From NCBI GenBank assembly GCA_015179025.1, contig WHUX01000168.1, forward strand, positions 1-64,000: a DNA stretch of 64,000 nt. The letters run 5' to 3'. Each line of letters starts with the position of its first letter. Position 1 is the first letter of the stretch. This DNA comes from Terfezia claveryi (taxonomy: Eukaryota > Ascomycota > Pezizomycetes > Pezizales > Pezizaceae). Positions 24,757-37,600 of the stretch are shown here, piece by piece. The position numbers and the translations under genes were made by a program. The notes beneath the pieces were generated by a model. The model did no database searches, was not told where the DNA came from, and saw only the letters and a list, made by a program, of their open reading frames with translations.

Positions 24757-25276
24757 CACATGGTATAGAGGATATAGGAGCTGTATAAGGTAGATAGGTA
24801 AAGAGGCTGCAGAAGATATAAAAGGCCGAGGAGGATCAAAATACTGAACAACTGGCTGTTATAGTCCAAAAGCTCAAAATGGCTGAATTATGCATGATCG
24901 GTACCGAACAATAGTAACGTTCTATATAGCTCTATGCCTATATATTGTATCCTAACATAAATATATATGCTAAGTTAAGGTGCTGGCACTATGTAGGGTT
25001 GTTAGTTCATGATATCTGTGGGTGGACGGGTCGTACTGAGAGGGGGGGGCAATTACAGCCTTTTCGAGGTGGATTGGTGCATATGATGGCTTCACATGAG
25101 TTACTCAACTAGCTAGTACGCGCATATTGTAGAGCATATTCAAGAGTGTCAGGAAACAATTTATCCGGTCTGTAGAGGAAGTCTGGCCAGCGTAGTATCT
25201 CGGGATATGTGTCATGGCAGGGGTGTTGACATGGATCACAGCACCGCCATGGATCATAGCTAGGCCAAAAACTGTA
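24757..25276 (-). repeat. Right arm of the ~0.5-kb inverted repeat
   Basis: Inverted partner of 23459-23980, ending CCAAAAACTGTA. About 780 bp of AT-rich spacer without a recognisable transposase separates the arms. Its outer ~170 bp lies inside an interrupted minus-strand open frame (25109-25576). Confidence 0.8.
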
Positions 25277-25576
25277 GTCCATAAGTAGCCCTTGCCGATA
25301 TGCCAATGCAGATGCTAGGGGCATTAATCATACTTTATAGATACGGTACATTCTAATTTTGTCTAGGCATCTAGAGATAGATACCATAAAGTTCTCGATG
25401 GGCTGTATATATGGGACTAACAGGGCCTTATTAATTAAGCTCCGCAGCTGAGGGTCTGAGAATTGAACCAGAGTATGAAAATTTGCTGAGGAACGAGGGC
25501 AAGCTTTACAAATTTGAGACCCTTCGGACTTGGGGGCCAAAAACTTGATAACTGCTCGGTATCCTAGCCAACCCAC
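25109..25576 (-). pseudogene. Interrupted open frame spanning the repeat boundary
   Basis: The same minus-strand frame is open from 25576 to 25109 except for one TGA at 25328-25330. The upstream part reads like protein (AVIKFLAPKSEGSQICKACP, NFMVSISRCLDKIRMYRI). The downstream part (MDYSFWPSYDPW, PEILRWPDFLYRPDKLF) enters the inverted-repeat arm. The left arm encodes a more decayed version. No family was recognised; it may be a transposon or host gene fragment. Confidence 0.35.
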
Positions 25577-26111
25577 CGAGATTTTACGATACAGACAAGG
25601 TTCCTTCCTTGGCGTAGATCACATATTTAGGTATTAAAGACGCCTCTTTTGAGAGTATCTCTTAACTGCGTGACCCATAGTGGTATGTAGGCAGCAAATA
25701 GATCGAAATGTAGCTGTGATTGTGAGTTGTTGTTCGCAAGCGAGGTGCACTAGCCTAAAAATCTTCACTACTTAAGTAGTTAGTGTAAGTATGGGTCCGT
25801 AGCGTGGTAGCGTACCACATGGTTAGCGTTGCATTTGGGTGCATCTGCAAGCTGCTTATTCAGCAGCTCCAACTTTGCACATCATTCCTAGGTCAGCTAG
25901 GTAGGACCTGCCAGTGACTTAAACCTGATCTTTTAACCGTAATCCTGTTCGAGAGACAGAGCTCAGGCTTGAACTGGAAACTGGCACGAATTTGAGAGAT
26001 CCTATTCCGTATGTGTTTTTTCTTTTGAGAAAGAAAAGTCTACGGAGTAGTAACCGGGTCCCAACTTGAATTCCCTTGGTACAACAGGCGAGCACCATAC
26101 CTATGTGTATC

Positions 26112-26429
26112 TACCGTAGTAATTGGCAATTAACGCCCCCCCTCCTCACATACCGCCCCCCTATATTTAGAGTTCTTGGGTGCGCTAGGCCAGATGGACT
26201 ACGACTCAACCACCAGCCTGATCTTTTGGCTGATACTAATCTAGCTAGAACTTCTGTAGTCTGGCGGAACTTCTGATGCTATGGCACTGTCCCTCCTTAG
26301 TACCTAACTACACATAGATAGCGTTACATATGTACTTAAGATATATGTAGAATAGTTAGACTTACACTCTCTAAATATAGGGGGGGCGTTATGTGAGAAG
26401 GGGGGCGTTAATTGCCAATTACTACGGTA
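26112..26429. mobile_element. 318-bp MITE with ~61-bp terminal inverted repeats
   Basis: The left arm (26112-26172) starts TACCGTAGTAATTGGCAATT and runs through ACGCCCCCC to CTATATTTAGAG. The right arm (26368-26429) is its reverse complement with only a few differences and ends ACTACGGTA. TA at both outer ends fits a TA duplication. It is non-coding. Confidence 0.85.
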
Positions 26430-26987
26430 TGTGTACTCCGTATCTCGGTTGTAATGCAAGTGAGCGGGACGGGCCTTGAGGTGAGGATCACTGCAGCAAC
26501 CAGCGGTAAATTATCCCATCTTTTAGTTATAGAAAACTAGCAGTCTTAGTAGTGTCAGATGTGTTTAGAAATGACTGATCGCTCCAGTGTGTACATGTAT
26601 ACAACTACGGTAGATCAACCGTGCGCGGCCGTACCTATGACTGATACTTATCGTCGATACACGGTACATAGTAACTACATCGAAACTCGACGACAATCCG
26701 AACTTAGCTACTATTAATACTTACCCCTGGCCAGGAGGCGTCAATTATGGATCCAAAGGTGCAGAAGGCAACACAAGATCCCTGTTTGGTCGCGAAACAT
26801 GACAGACGAGAACGCACACGTGGGTTCCAGGCGTTCCTGCTTTGGTAACGATGCCTAAATTGCTTCAGTGAATCCACCATAGCAATATATACCTTTCCTG
26901 AGGTATCGTCGTCCCAAATACACTCCAGTAGTTTGCTTATATCATACAGAACAACGGATTCACGGCTACATAAGAAATTCTGTTAAT

Positions 26988-28918
26988 ATGGTCACTGGTC
27001 TTGAACTTGCTGGCCTCATCCTAGCGACCTTTCCCCTAATCATCAGTGGCCTCGATGCCTATGAGAATGGTTTCCAGACTATGAAAGAATGGTCACGTTT
27101 CCGCAAAGAGTACCTGGTATTTATGACAGCGTTAGGGAAACAAAAACTTTTCTTTCGCCAGAATATTACTACCCTACTTGATCCAATCGTCAAATCAGAG
27201 GACCATATGATGCGGTTGCTCGAGGACCCAGGGGGAAAGGATTGGAAAGACCCTGAGCTCGATGATATGTTAAGGCTCAGGTTGGAAGGATTAGAAGAGA
27301 CATACGAATGCTATATGGAAACTGTGTGCTCGATTCTTGCCCTGCTTGAGAAACTGAAAGCCAAATTGAAACTTGGGGATGGTGAGATACGTACCAAAAA
27401 TTGCGTGAGTGAATACCCTCCCGAGTATTCCTGACATACAACTAATATATATTTACCCAGGTCCACTGGACTGCAAATGCAACAGCCAGTGGAATGGTTC
27501 GCTTAGAATATGAATTCAGGCGTCTAACATACACGCTCGGCCGGAAGAAACGAGCTGACATCCTATCAAAGATTGAAAAGCACATAGATGAGATGTCCAG
27601 AATACTTAGTAACAGCGAGCGACTGGCTCCACAGCGAATCAAGCGAAAATCTCCGATTTCCAAGCACTTCCAGCAGGTTCGAAGCCAGGCGAGTAGCCTC
27701 CATGCTGCTCTCTCACAGGCATGGAAATGCAATTGTTTCTTGGGTCATACAACAAAACTCCTTCTCGAGAGGAGAGTTAATACCTCCGAAGAAACGAAAA
27801 TATACGATTGGAAGATGGAAGATTCTGCCGTTAAATTCGAGGTCTATTTTTCTATTAACCTTGAACCGTCTGCATCAAAAGCCCCTAACAAAAAATCAAC
27901 CACCCAAAGTTCCGAGTGGTGCGCAACAGCCATCACCATTGACCCTAGTCTCAACTCCGACAGATCACACCTCGACAGCTTAGCAGGGATCTATGGAGCA
28001 AAATCTTCAATGGCAGTTCGAAATCTAAGTAGCTTAACAAAGACTGGCTTGAAAAGCACAAGACCGCTGCTTGACGAATGTCGCCGAGTTTCATTCGCAG
28101 ACACATCTGTATCATCAAAGTCAATAAGCTTTGTCAATGAAGTGTCAGAAATTATTGATCTCTGCTCCGCCTTGAACCAGCAGCCCTTGTCCCAACAGAA
28201 TGTTGGCTACCTTCGAGATCAGCAGTTAGATAAATTGCACACTGTCACCTTGGGGGCGAACTCTCAACTACCTTCGGGAACCTATAAGATCATCAGTCTA
28301 GACTTTCTCTTGGGGACAGGGAAAGGCAGAAACTCCAATCTATCATCGGCCCTAACGCGGCGGCGAACACGGCTCGAAGTGGCTGTCATCCTCGCGACTT
28401 CGCTTCTTCAGCTCCACCCTGGACCATGGTTGGGGGAACGGTGGGGAAAGCGAGACATTTTTTTCTTCCAAAGTGCAAATGGGACAATACATACCCATCT
28501 CCCTTTCCTGTTGAGTCAATTTCAATCTTCCACGAGTTTGCAATCCAGCTCGAACATGGATGGAACACCCGCACATCTCCAGTCCCGTGGTGGCCCTAGC
28601 CCCCCTCTGCTTTCTCTAGGCATACTAATTCTAGAGCTCTGGTTCAACCAGCCAATTGAATCTCTCGGATTTCGAAACGACTATTTAGGTAAAGGGGGGG
28701 AAAGAACGGAGTATACAGACTACAATACTGCTCAAAAGTGGCTGGAACAGACAATGGATGAGGCAGGGCCAGACTTACACGACCCTATAAGAAGGTGCAT
28801 CTATTGCGCATTCGGGGCATCTAGTCAGAACCTAGAGGATGATGAATTGAGGAAGGCAGTATGTGATGGGGTTGTGGCCCCTTTAGAAAGGCTTCTACAG
28901 AGATTTGAAGAAGTCTAA
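26988..28918 (+). CDS. DUF7580-like fungal protein, two exons, 624 aa
   Basis: Model: join(26988..27404, 27461..28918). The 56-bp intron has a GTGAGT donor and CAG acceptor, phase 0. The start is an ATG followed by VTGLELAGLILATFPLIIS, a hydrophobic N-terminal helix typical of a large family of fungal proteins. It is followed by a helical region (FRKEYLVFMTALGKQKLFFR) and a coiled-coil-prone middle. The C-terminal half (about 400-624) has LEVAVILATSLLQLHPGPWL and LLSLGILILELWFNQPIE, the signature I associate with DUF7580, which resembles a degenerate kinase C-lobe. No catalytic HRD or DFG motif is visible, so any kinase-like fold would be inactive. The hydrophobic start recalls membrane-directed HeLo-like domains of fungal cell-death proteins; that is inference. 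The gene is convergent with the amidase gene. Confidence 0.8.
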
Positions 28919-29415
28919 AATCAGGAAAGCGAGACGAATCTCTTCGTTTCATGAATCCCTTAGGAATAGTCTCTTAAGTACAGTTAGTTATGTCTATGAT
29001 ACCTACTAGTATGGCTGGGATATGAATTTAATAAAGACCAGTCACTAGGTTTGAGCATGCACATTAGTCCTTTACTTAATTTGAGCCGTGACGGTTCTCG
29101 TTGCCACGGCCAGTACCGAGAGCGAAGTTAAAGACTATGTTCTACGCAACAGTAAAATCTTTTTTAATACTGACATTTAACTGAAGTGCTAGGATTCCCA
29201 TTTATGGGCTTAAATCCAATGTTCGGGCACACAGGAAAAGAACAGTGTCAACATACCAAACAGGACATGTATATATCGAGGTAATCACTTTCCGAAGGCA
29301 AAGAGTTTGTCTGACAATAGGAAGGGCAAAACGAAAAGAGAGAAATAAAACTAACACACTAGAAGGGCAGGAGACTATAACATGGATATATGCTTTTAAC
29401 TCAGTTTCAGCTCCT
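28919..29415. other. Convergent intergenic region
   Basis: Tail-to-tail spacer of about 500 bp between the DUF7580-like and amidase genes. It holds the 3' UTRs of both; no other feature was seen. Confidence 0.5.
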
Positions 29416-32020
29416 TCATGCTGCGAGCAAAGCTGCATTGATAACTTTGGCAACCGCCCAGACCTTTTCTTCCTCATACTTTCTTGCGACAATCTGCACC
29501 CCAACGGGGGCCCCGTGATAGATTTCGGGGTCATCTTCAACACCTTGATGTTAGTGCACCTGAAGCCTTTCACAAGAAGTACTGCTTTCCCGCCCATGGC
29601 ACGAAAGGAAGTTAGCTTACATGCTTCCCAATTCAATTTGTCAACTTCTCCCCTTGGGTGGTATGATTCATCGTAAGGGTCGACGCTTTTATCGGCGACC
29701 GTTACGGGAATGACGGCGGCACTATATGACATGAGGTTTATTGCTTCTGTGTATGCTGTATGGTAGTATTTCCCAGGTATGACTGCCGCGTGTGGAGCTA
29801 CTGGCATTATGACGGCATCCACAATTTGACCTACATGAGTACGCACCATCAGGAATCTAGATCTTGAGCATATGGCAAAAAAAATAATTGCAAATTGTTG
29901 CTAAATAGCCATGTTTGTTGATTTCGCAGTCGGGATACATTAATAGATAAATTCGAGAGTGGAAGTCTCAGTAAACTCACCATCATCATCGGTAGAATTC
30001 CAGTAATCGGAATACGCCGCACTATAATCCCTCCCCTCTAGAGTCAATTTTTGATACTCCAATAGGTTTATTGGGTCGCGGAGTTTGAAATATCTCTCGA
30101 GATTGGGAAGTAGAGGCTCCCCGGAGAGTGACAATTGGGTGTGAACGTCATGAGCACCATCAGCTAACAGAAATGCAAGCTACCAATAGGTGCTATATTA
30201 GCCACTTGACAGGAAAATTGAGTTCAATATCAGCATTAGAAAACTTACATGCACCCTCGTTGCTGTTGTCTGCGATGGTGGGTTCCAGTCAACGACCTGA
30301 TGGGCCACATTAGTAACACTGTACATACACGTGTACATATATCAACTGTTTGGAGTACAAACCTTATGGCCAGCCTTCTGCACTGCTTCAACCACCATTC
30401 TCAGCCCTCTCCTGATTGGCGGTTGCGGTTCCACCTCTCCGTTGGTCCAGAATATGCCAAGTTTTAATGGAAGTTCACCCGGTTTGGCTGAACCATTTTC
30501 CGCTGAAGCACGGTGCAGCACCTCATCTGCCGCCTGTTGGCGCCAGGGGATGCTGACCACCTCAGGGTCCCTCAACCATGGCTTAGTAGAAAGCACAGAG
30601 CTCATAATCAACTGTAGGCCGTCAAGGGAGGTGGATAAAAACCCTACGGAAGAGGGGAATGTATTTTGTCCTGGGTTCTGTTAAATGAGTGGAAGTTCCA
30701 ACGTTAGTAGTGGTACTACAGTCCTAAATTATGATTCCAGACTTCGGAAAAGGGTATGCTTTGGCTCGGTGATGAGGAAGATATGTATATCCATGAAAAG
30801 GGCTTAGTCACCGTATTTGCAGTATCTCTATAGGAAAACCGATTATGCGTTGGCTTAATGGAATATACTCCACAAAATGCAGCAGGAATTCGGACGGAGC
30901 CACCTAAGACACACATAAGAACGTCCGATAAAAGCGTTTCCATAAAGTATGGTTTACCTATATCGGTCCCAACACCTACGGAACTACCTCCCAAAGCAAG
31001 CAATGCTCCTTCCCCTATGCAGTGTCGTAATCAAGTGTCAGAATCAACATTGCAAATACTAGAGATGAGACGAGTCAGAAAATGGACATTTTACCTCCGG
31101 ATGACCCTCCACAAGAGAGATTCTGATTGACGGGATTTAAAGTTCGCCCTATCAGATTGTTCACGGTTTCACCGAACTGCCAGCACTATCTTAGACGATG
31201 CAAATGGGAGAAACAACTCTCCACCCCACTCCCCCGCTGAATCATTCACATACCAAAAGTGTTTGTGGCAGACTCGTCTAATTGAACATTACTTTCAGCT
31301 ATGGAAATTATATTAAAATAATAGTAAAAAGACATACCTTGCAATATAGCACAGCCCCAAGGGACAACAATTCTTTAACTATTTGACTTTCCACCAGATG
31401 GACCTTTCCCGAATCCTTACTACCTTCATATGTGTCGATCCAGCCGATGTAGCCCATGGTGGTATCGGTCCCTTTGACATGGAATTGGTCCTTGAGGCTG
31501 ACAGGTAGTCCATGGAGTGGACCAACAGTTTTATTGTGTTTGGATAGATACTCATCAAGTTCATTGGCCCGAGCCAGGGCCTGATCAAACATAATCTCGT
31601 GGAGGCAGTTGTTCTGCACAGAGAATATGCATCAGTTTCTATACTAGGAAGCACAGATGTTGAAAGCTCCAATAAAACTTCCGAGGTTAAGAGTCCCTTT
31701 TCTCTACTTACAATTTGGTGTGCCACGGCCGCAGCCTTTGAATATGCCCTCGCAACCTCTAGCGCAGAGAAATACTTTGTACGAATCCGTTCCACCAAAA
31801 CCACACTCGGGTATTTTGTAATTTCTAGTTCCTGGGGTTTGAGAAAGGATTGGAAAAATTCTCCTGTGAGCTTCCGCGTGGTTTTAGCAGTATTGAGCTG
31901 CTGGTCGGATAGACACCATTCTTTGGGAATTTTAGATAACGTTGATTTGACTTTAGCTTGGGCACGGTCTTGCCATGGTGCTGTGCTCGCTGGCGCTGTC
32001 GACGAAACTATTTCGACCAT
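29416..32020 (-). CDS. Amidase-signature family hydrolase, 11 exons, 576 aa
   Basis: Model: complement(join(29416..29534, 29621..29830, 29981..30179, 30249..30296, 30363..30677, 30812..30903, 30958..31014, 31095..31176, 31254..31277, 31338..31613, 31712..32020)). All phases close, giving 576 aa, normal for fungal acetamidase-type enzymes. The Ser-cisSer-Lys triad is complete: Lys144 in GLPVSLKDQF, cis-Ser228 in CGGSSGGEGA and nucleophile Ser252 in GTDIGGSVRIP. The 24-residue Ser-Ser spacing equals that of FAAH (217/241). Other family marks are GETVNNLIGRTLNP, DSYWN-type AAYSDYWN, VIMPVAPHAAVIPGKYYH and the end DPEIYHGAPVGVQIVARKYE. It should hydrolyse an amide to acid plus ammonia, perhaps for nitrogen supply; the substrate cannot be read from sequence. 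Several introns carry CTAAC branch sites. Exon 31254-31277 is only 24 bp (TSLPQTLL). Confidence 0.92.
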
Positions 32021-33814
32021 CGTACTCCCGTTGATTTTATACTGTAGATATACCTCTGTAGGTCTTCAAGTATATCAGTAGTGTGTATTTCTACAACAGC
32101 ATTGATCGTGGGAAGAGAAGTAAAGAAGCACCGTAGGCAATAAATATAATCGCTGATTCGCGAACAGTGCTAGTGCTATTCAATGCCCAATGACATCACT
32201 TGACCAGACTCAAGAGAGGAATCATTAACAACCTGGTGGCTCGTTTTTCCGATATCCAGACTTCAATTCTAAATCTCTAGAAAAGTAGACTACTGATGGC
32301 CTTTGAAAAGGAACGGAGATGAGAATATATCACAGGTGCCTGTTGTAAAGACTTATATTACCATACCTGAAGGGGAAAGCGGGGTCGGAGCGGTCCGCTA
32401 TTCAAGAGTCTTGTCCTAAGGCGAACTATTCCCTGTATAGGTCCTTCATAGGGCGAATTGGCAATAGGGCTAACAGCGGTGCCTAGGGCTACATATCTTA
32501 CCCTGAAGACCCTGCAATTACACAAGCTGCCGTTTCTGGGATAAGGATATACAGTATATGGGGCGCCCTTCCTCCCCCAACGAAGGCCTGTCTGTATGAG
32601 AGTGCTTATGTAAAATCAGTATAAGTTCGCAAGCTGTTCTCGATCTTCTGGCCATATATTGATTTTATTTAGATCTAAAATATGTGGGAGATGTGAGGGA
32701 GGGGGGAACCGGAAAATTAGGAGGGGTACTGCTGTGCTAGAGGGAAAATATTAAAGAGATCTAATCTTATTGACCATGATTTGAAGTCCTAATCAAGACT
32801 TAGTACACGATACAATGGATCGATTAAGTCTTAAGCAAGACTATACTAGAAATATATAGTCGTATAAAAGTGCGCGCCCCGCACTTGCGCGTATAATATG
32901 TTGAAGACATGCACATACATACATACATACAAACATGTACGTCCGGCCTACCATGTTGGGGGCAATGGCTATGCTCCATAGAATTCTACAAGTAGGTTCT
33001 TCAGCAGGCTCGAGACTGCAATATGCGAAGAAATGAAATCGAACATAGTGTGTATGTGTATAATTACGTCACGGTAAGCTTCAGATGACAGATTTTCTGA
33101 ACTTCCGTCAACCAATTGCCAAATTGCCTGATACCAATGTAGTGTCTATCCTTGTATAGTGCACCTGCCTTCCATTCCTGCTATCAGGTCTACGAAAATA
33201 TTCCATGGAGCAAATTCTAGAAGTAAAATCTTACCTTTGTTTCCCTATAGGTAGCACTCACGCCACTTATACAGATGACCGAACAAAAGTCATGGGCCAC
33301 CCTGGTAACATTTCTTCATTGTAACCACAGATGCCAATCAAGATACAAGAAAAAGACGTGAGTGCACATCAGTAGAGAGGGTATGGATCATTGAATTCAA
33401 TGCTCAAGGATTTTCCCAGCATGTGATTGCCAAAAAAAACAGAGATCCCCTGCAGTACAGTACAACGGGTGATTCAAGAATGGAATACACAGCAAAAACT
33501 TAATGAGTTTACCTGATAAGAGGCACTTATCCGGCTCACGCTCAGATCCCTACCTGTGCCTCATTAAGCGAAATAACGGCAGTATCCAGTCTAAAGATTT
33601 CAAGGTCGGATTTTGAGAGCTAGTGGTCGAGTCAGATATGCACGCAAGAAACCACATATGTCTACAGCTACTTAGTCGGCAAAATGGGTTTCTTGGGCAC
33701 ATAGTTAATATTATCTAACCATTATGGTGGAGATATCTTTGCCTATGTTTCGTGCCAAGCTACAAATATGCTAACCTTATTAGGCCAAGCGCCACTTCCA
33801 CATGGAAAGATTCA
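32021..33814. other. Gene-poor region upstream of the amidase
   Basis: Contains the presumed amidase promoter side and a short CATA microsatellite near 32914-32930. No gene was recognised. Confidence 0.5.
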
Positions 33815-34111
33815 TTGCTCAGCACCTAATTAAAGGATGCACGTATATCAATTATGTTTTGGGAAACAGTTGGATATGGATATCATTCACCTTCAGTACC
33901 AAATCGAAAGCAAACCGCAGCTGAGAGAACACATGATAACCAATTGGATTTGAACTTCAAGCAATATTGTGAGGAGGTTCTAGGACCATATCTACTACCA
34001 CTTCTAAGACAGATTTCATTATTTGAATTATTAGAAGTGATAGAAGATGGTGCTCCAAGTCATACATCTATGTTTTCTTATGAGGCCTCTATTAAAGCCG
34101 CATACGAGTAA
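33815..34111 (+). pseudogene. Tc1/mariner-type (DDE_3) transposase fragment
   Basis: An open frame of about 85 codons reads ...RISIMFWETVGYGYHSP, then YCEEVLGPYLLPLLRQ and FELLEVIEDGAPSHTSMFS. The 'VM(F/V)WG..GYG..SP' segment, the 'Y...L...LLP' helix and 'EDGAPSHTS' match the middle of DDE_3 transposases, where the Asp of (Q/E)D(G/N)AP.H is the second catalytic acid. The DDE N-terminal part is missing, a stop lies just upstream of LKDARISI, and the frame ends early, so this is a dead fragment. No terminal repeats could be tied to it. Confidence 0.65.
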
Positions 34112-34391
34112 TGAGTGTATAAAATAAAAATAAAATCAATCTCTCAACCTCTATCCTCACCTCGCTTCACGCTAGCTCGGCACCCCTCATGTAGTAATAT
34201 GTACAACTGCAGAAGTAATTACAAAGGAAACTGTTGCAGTCATATATCGAGATACTTAGTCATGTGATTTGGGCCCAGATACTGGATTAACCAGACTGCC
34301 TCGATTCATAGGGTGATAGAGCAATAGAAATTTCGTGATATATCCAATGATTCCAGAACAAATATATATAGGCGCCCTCAATATATAGGTA

Positions 34392-34617
34392 CAGTTAGGT
34401 GGCAATGAATTTGGTACCCTGCATAACAGGAGGCGAGTATACAGCATGCTTTAAACCTATAATATATATACTAAAGATGAGGACTCTGATATAAGGGAGG
34501 TACCCATAACAGAGGGCGAGTATGTAGCACGCTTTAAACCTATAATATGTGTGCTAAATGTATGCTAATGCAGGACTCTAATGCAAGGGGGGTACCAAAT
34601 TCATTGCCACCTACCTG
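34392..34617. mobile_element. 226-bp MITE (CAGT termini, TA duplication)
   Basis: The left end CAGTTAGGTGGCAATGAATT (then TGGTACC) is inverted at the right end (GGTACCAAATTCATTGCC, then ACCTACCTG). TA lies at 34390-34391 and 34618-34619. Inside, a direct repeat (GGCGAGTAT..AGCA.GCTTTAAACC.ATAATAT) occurs twice. It is non-coding and likely mobilised by a Tc1/mariner transposase. Confidence 0.85.
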
Positions 34618-37600
34618 TACATATCTTCATTTCAAGCCACACTCTCTTGTTTTTGGAAACAGCATGTATTTCTACTTAATATATCCTCTTCATTACTCCT
34701 CAAAAAATTCAACTCATCCTTATATTCCTCCTCAGGCTACTATACCACAATGTATATCATCCATCCATCAACTTGAGGTTGTCATCCAATTTTTAATGGT
34801 TGAAAATGCCGCTCCCATCATCATATGAATATCGCCTCAGTGACTCTGAAGCTTAAGCTCGTCATGCTGACAATCGCGATCATTGAGGAATATGAGAGGT
34901 CACTGGCATTCACCTATACTGTCCAAGTTGCAGAAGAATATATTAAATAAATACCCCTTCATACTGTCAATTATAAACTTTAGGTCCTGGGGTCAGAATA
35001 ACAGGGACGGATATTGCTTGGACGGGGCCAGAAGTCTCAACTAAATACGTCGTCAGACGCTGCAATTGTTGGAAAAAAAAATTTATCTCAACTTCAATGG
35101 AGATACTAAGTGCAGGGCTGTAGCATTGAGATTGGTTCGGACAGGTATATCAGGGTAAACAATAACAACGTTGGTAAAAGCTCTGTGGAATGAATAGCCT
35201 TTCAGAACGTTCGATCAATTATTCAGGTTAGAGGCCCTTTTTTTGGCTTGGAATCCGGCGAATATTAGAGCCATACAGTAGGCAGGAGGGAAAATATGTG
35301 GAGTGTGGAAGGATGGGTAGTGTGTTGACGTGGTCTTTATTGCCGCCTACAGGAAAATACTGAAGGCCCGGTGAAGCCTTCTAACCAAATTGATAGAGAG
35401 TAGTCATCTAGAGGCATCTCTAGAGGCATCAGCCTACCTTAGATATCGTCTACAGGTACCTTACTGAGATATTTATTCAACTCTTAGACAAACCTCCGTT
35501 AGTTGGGGCTTGTTAGCTAGACAACTATTTCATATTAATTCTACCAGTATTTCCCCAAATGTTTCTCGAGATCTCGCTTCTAAGAGAACATAATCGTTGA
35601 GACTTCTTGGATAATGCTCATTTTTTTTGGTGTTAGTAATCTCTTGAGATGCGTCAGTCTAGCTGATGATTCCGCTGGATTCAGGGTAAACAGGGCACGA
35701 GATCTGGTAACTAAAGCCGTTTGCTTTTGCTTCCGCAGCTAAAGGTCAACATGCCAAGAACAAAAAAAAGTACTTAGTCACCGAAATATCAATTGCACTA
35801 GATAATTGGTAAGTATCATCAGTGGTTAGCAACAGATTTTTCATATTTGAGCTGATAAAAGAATTTAGTTTGCATTAATGAGTATTCATCAAGTATGCCT
35901 CGTGGCGGAGGTTTCCCAAAGCTACACATGTGTACGTTGGTACTATCACCCTAAAAGAACGAAGCTACCGTGCGTGTCTTTATCGGAGGCAGCCACCAGG
36001 TATAATTGGCCATGCCCCCTACAAGCCCGAATTGCCAGACTTACAAAGATGCCGGAAAAATTTGCATTATAAACTACAGTACACATATGTACCTACCATT
36101 GTACACATACATACATACTTAGAAGTGTCACAAGGAATAAAATCTTATTTGAGTTGCCTATATGACATGTTCCAGATGGTAAAACTAGAACTCCTATGGT
36201 TTACATGAGATTTAAACTACTTTAATAGAAGACTATATTCAACTTCACCGGATAGGGAGGTGAGAAGGACAACTTCCCAAACACATTGGACCTATATAAT
36301 CTTATTCATATTTTGAACTTCGCTTCTATTCCTGAGCCCAGTGAATCCCAGGTTGTATATATATAAGGCCTAGGGAACTACTGCCCATCTGCCTCAAGCC
36401 GGGCAAGTTTAAAATGCTTTGTTGATAGCCTCACAGGGAAAAGGAGAGCCTGTCATCGCCTGCTATTATTTATTGTAACCCTATAGTTTGCCAAGTAGTG
36501 CCACCTAGACTAATTATGGATGTGATAATCACACCCTATGTTTGGATGATACATTCATTTGTGGAGCATGCCACAATTTTCCCCCATGGGGTCGGGTTCG
36601 TGGGGTCGGCTACGCCTGAGTTGAACGTTTCGTGGTACTTACTGTAGACTACCAAAAAAAAATTGCATCTTGAGACGACACCTCCTAGGTATATCCTTCA
36701 TCATTGAACTATCTACAGGTAGTTTCTTTTCCCTTCCTTTCTCACCCCACCTTGTTCGTTTATCTGTATGTGCTTATAGTACCGGCAATTACTCGTATCT
36801 TCTTTTACTTTCTCCGCCCTTTTTGCTTTTCTGTCCTCGCATTTTTGTTGACGCATGAATGCCGGCCAGACAACTACTTTCGAGTAACTTTCTTTTTACA
36901 AACGCAAAAAAGATTTTCTATTGGCACTTCACTTGCTTACAACTTAAGCACTGAAAATGTATGTCTCTCCATGCTACCTACATCACATTGCACAGTACAT
37001 AGCATAAAACAAGCTAATAGGCTTTGAATTTCTGGTTTCATTGGTCTTCAGCTTCCGTCTACCTATGTGTTTCCAGGCTGCACTACATTGTCACCACCAC
37101 GGACGGCTACCTTATCCAATTTGAGGTACCCTCGTTCACTCACATACCTCAATGGCTTACATGTAGAGTACAGATAGACATCTCTGCTCAACCGTCCTAC
37201 CCCACCTTATTGCTGTGATCCTAAATTAAGTTGTTGACTTAAATTTTCGGAGGTGAGTTCCTGCCAATCCAGACTGGTACTGGTACTGTACCTCTGCATA
37301 CATGCCCCAGGTTTGGGCAATGGCCAACCACTATTCGTCAGTACGACCGCGCGTATGGATTGAAACGCCCAGGATGAAACCGACACGCCCTATCCGCCTA
37401 CAAATGGATGAGAACAGACTGAGGCCCCAGAGAAGTTTCTCTTATCAACGATCAATGTATTTACTTGCGCTGGTGGGCAGATCAACTTTGCCATAGCCGT
37501 TGAATCCACCCGGATTTCGGGGCGTCATAGTCCCCGGCTGGGGCCGCATACGTGTACTGAATTTTTTTTAATGCACTACTTACCCACCAAAGGGTGGTAG

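Noticed and set aside
29202..31619. Amidase as a shattered pseudogene in several frames
   Set aside because: Splicing eleven exons restores one 576-aa frame with all catalytic residues and correct phases.
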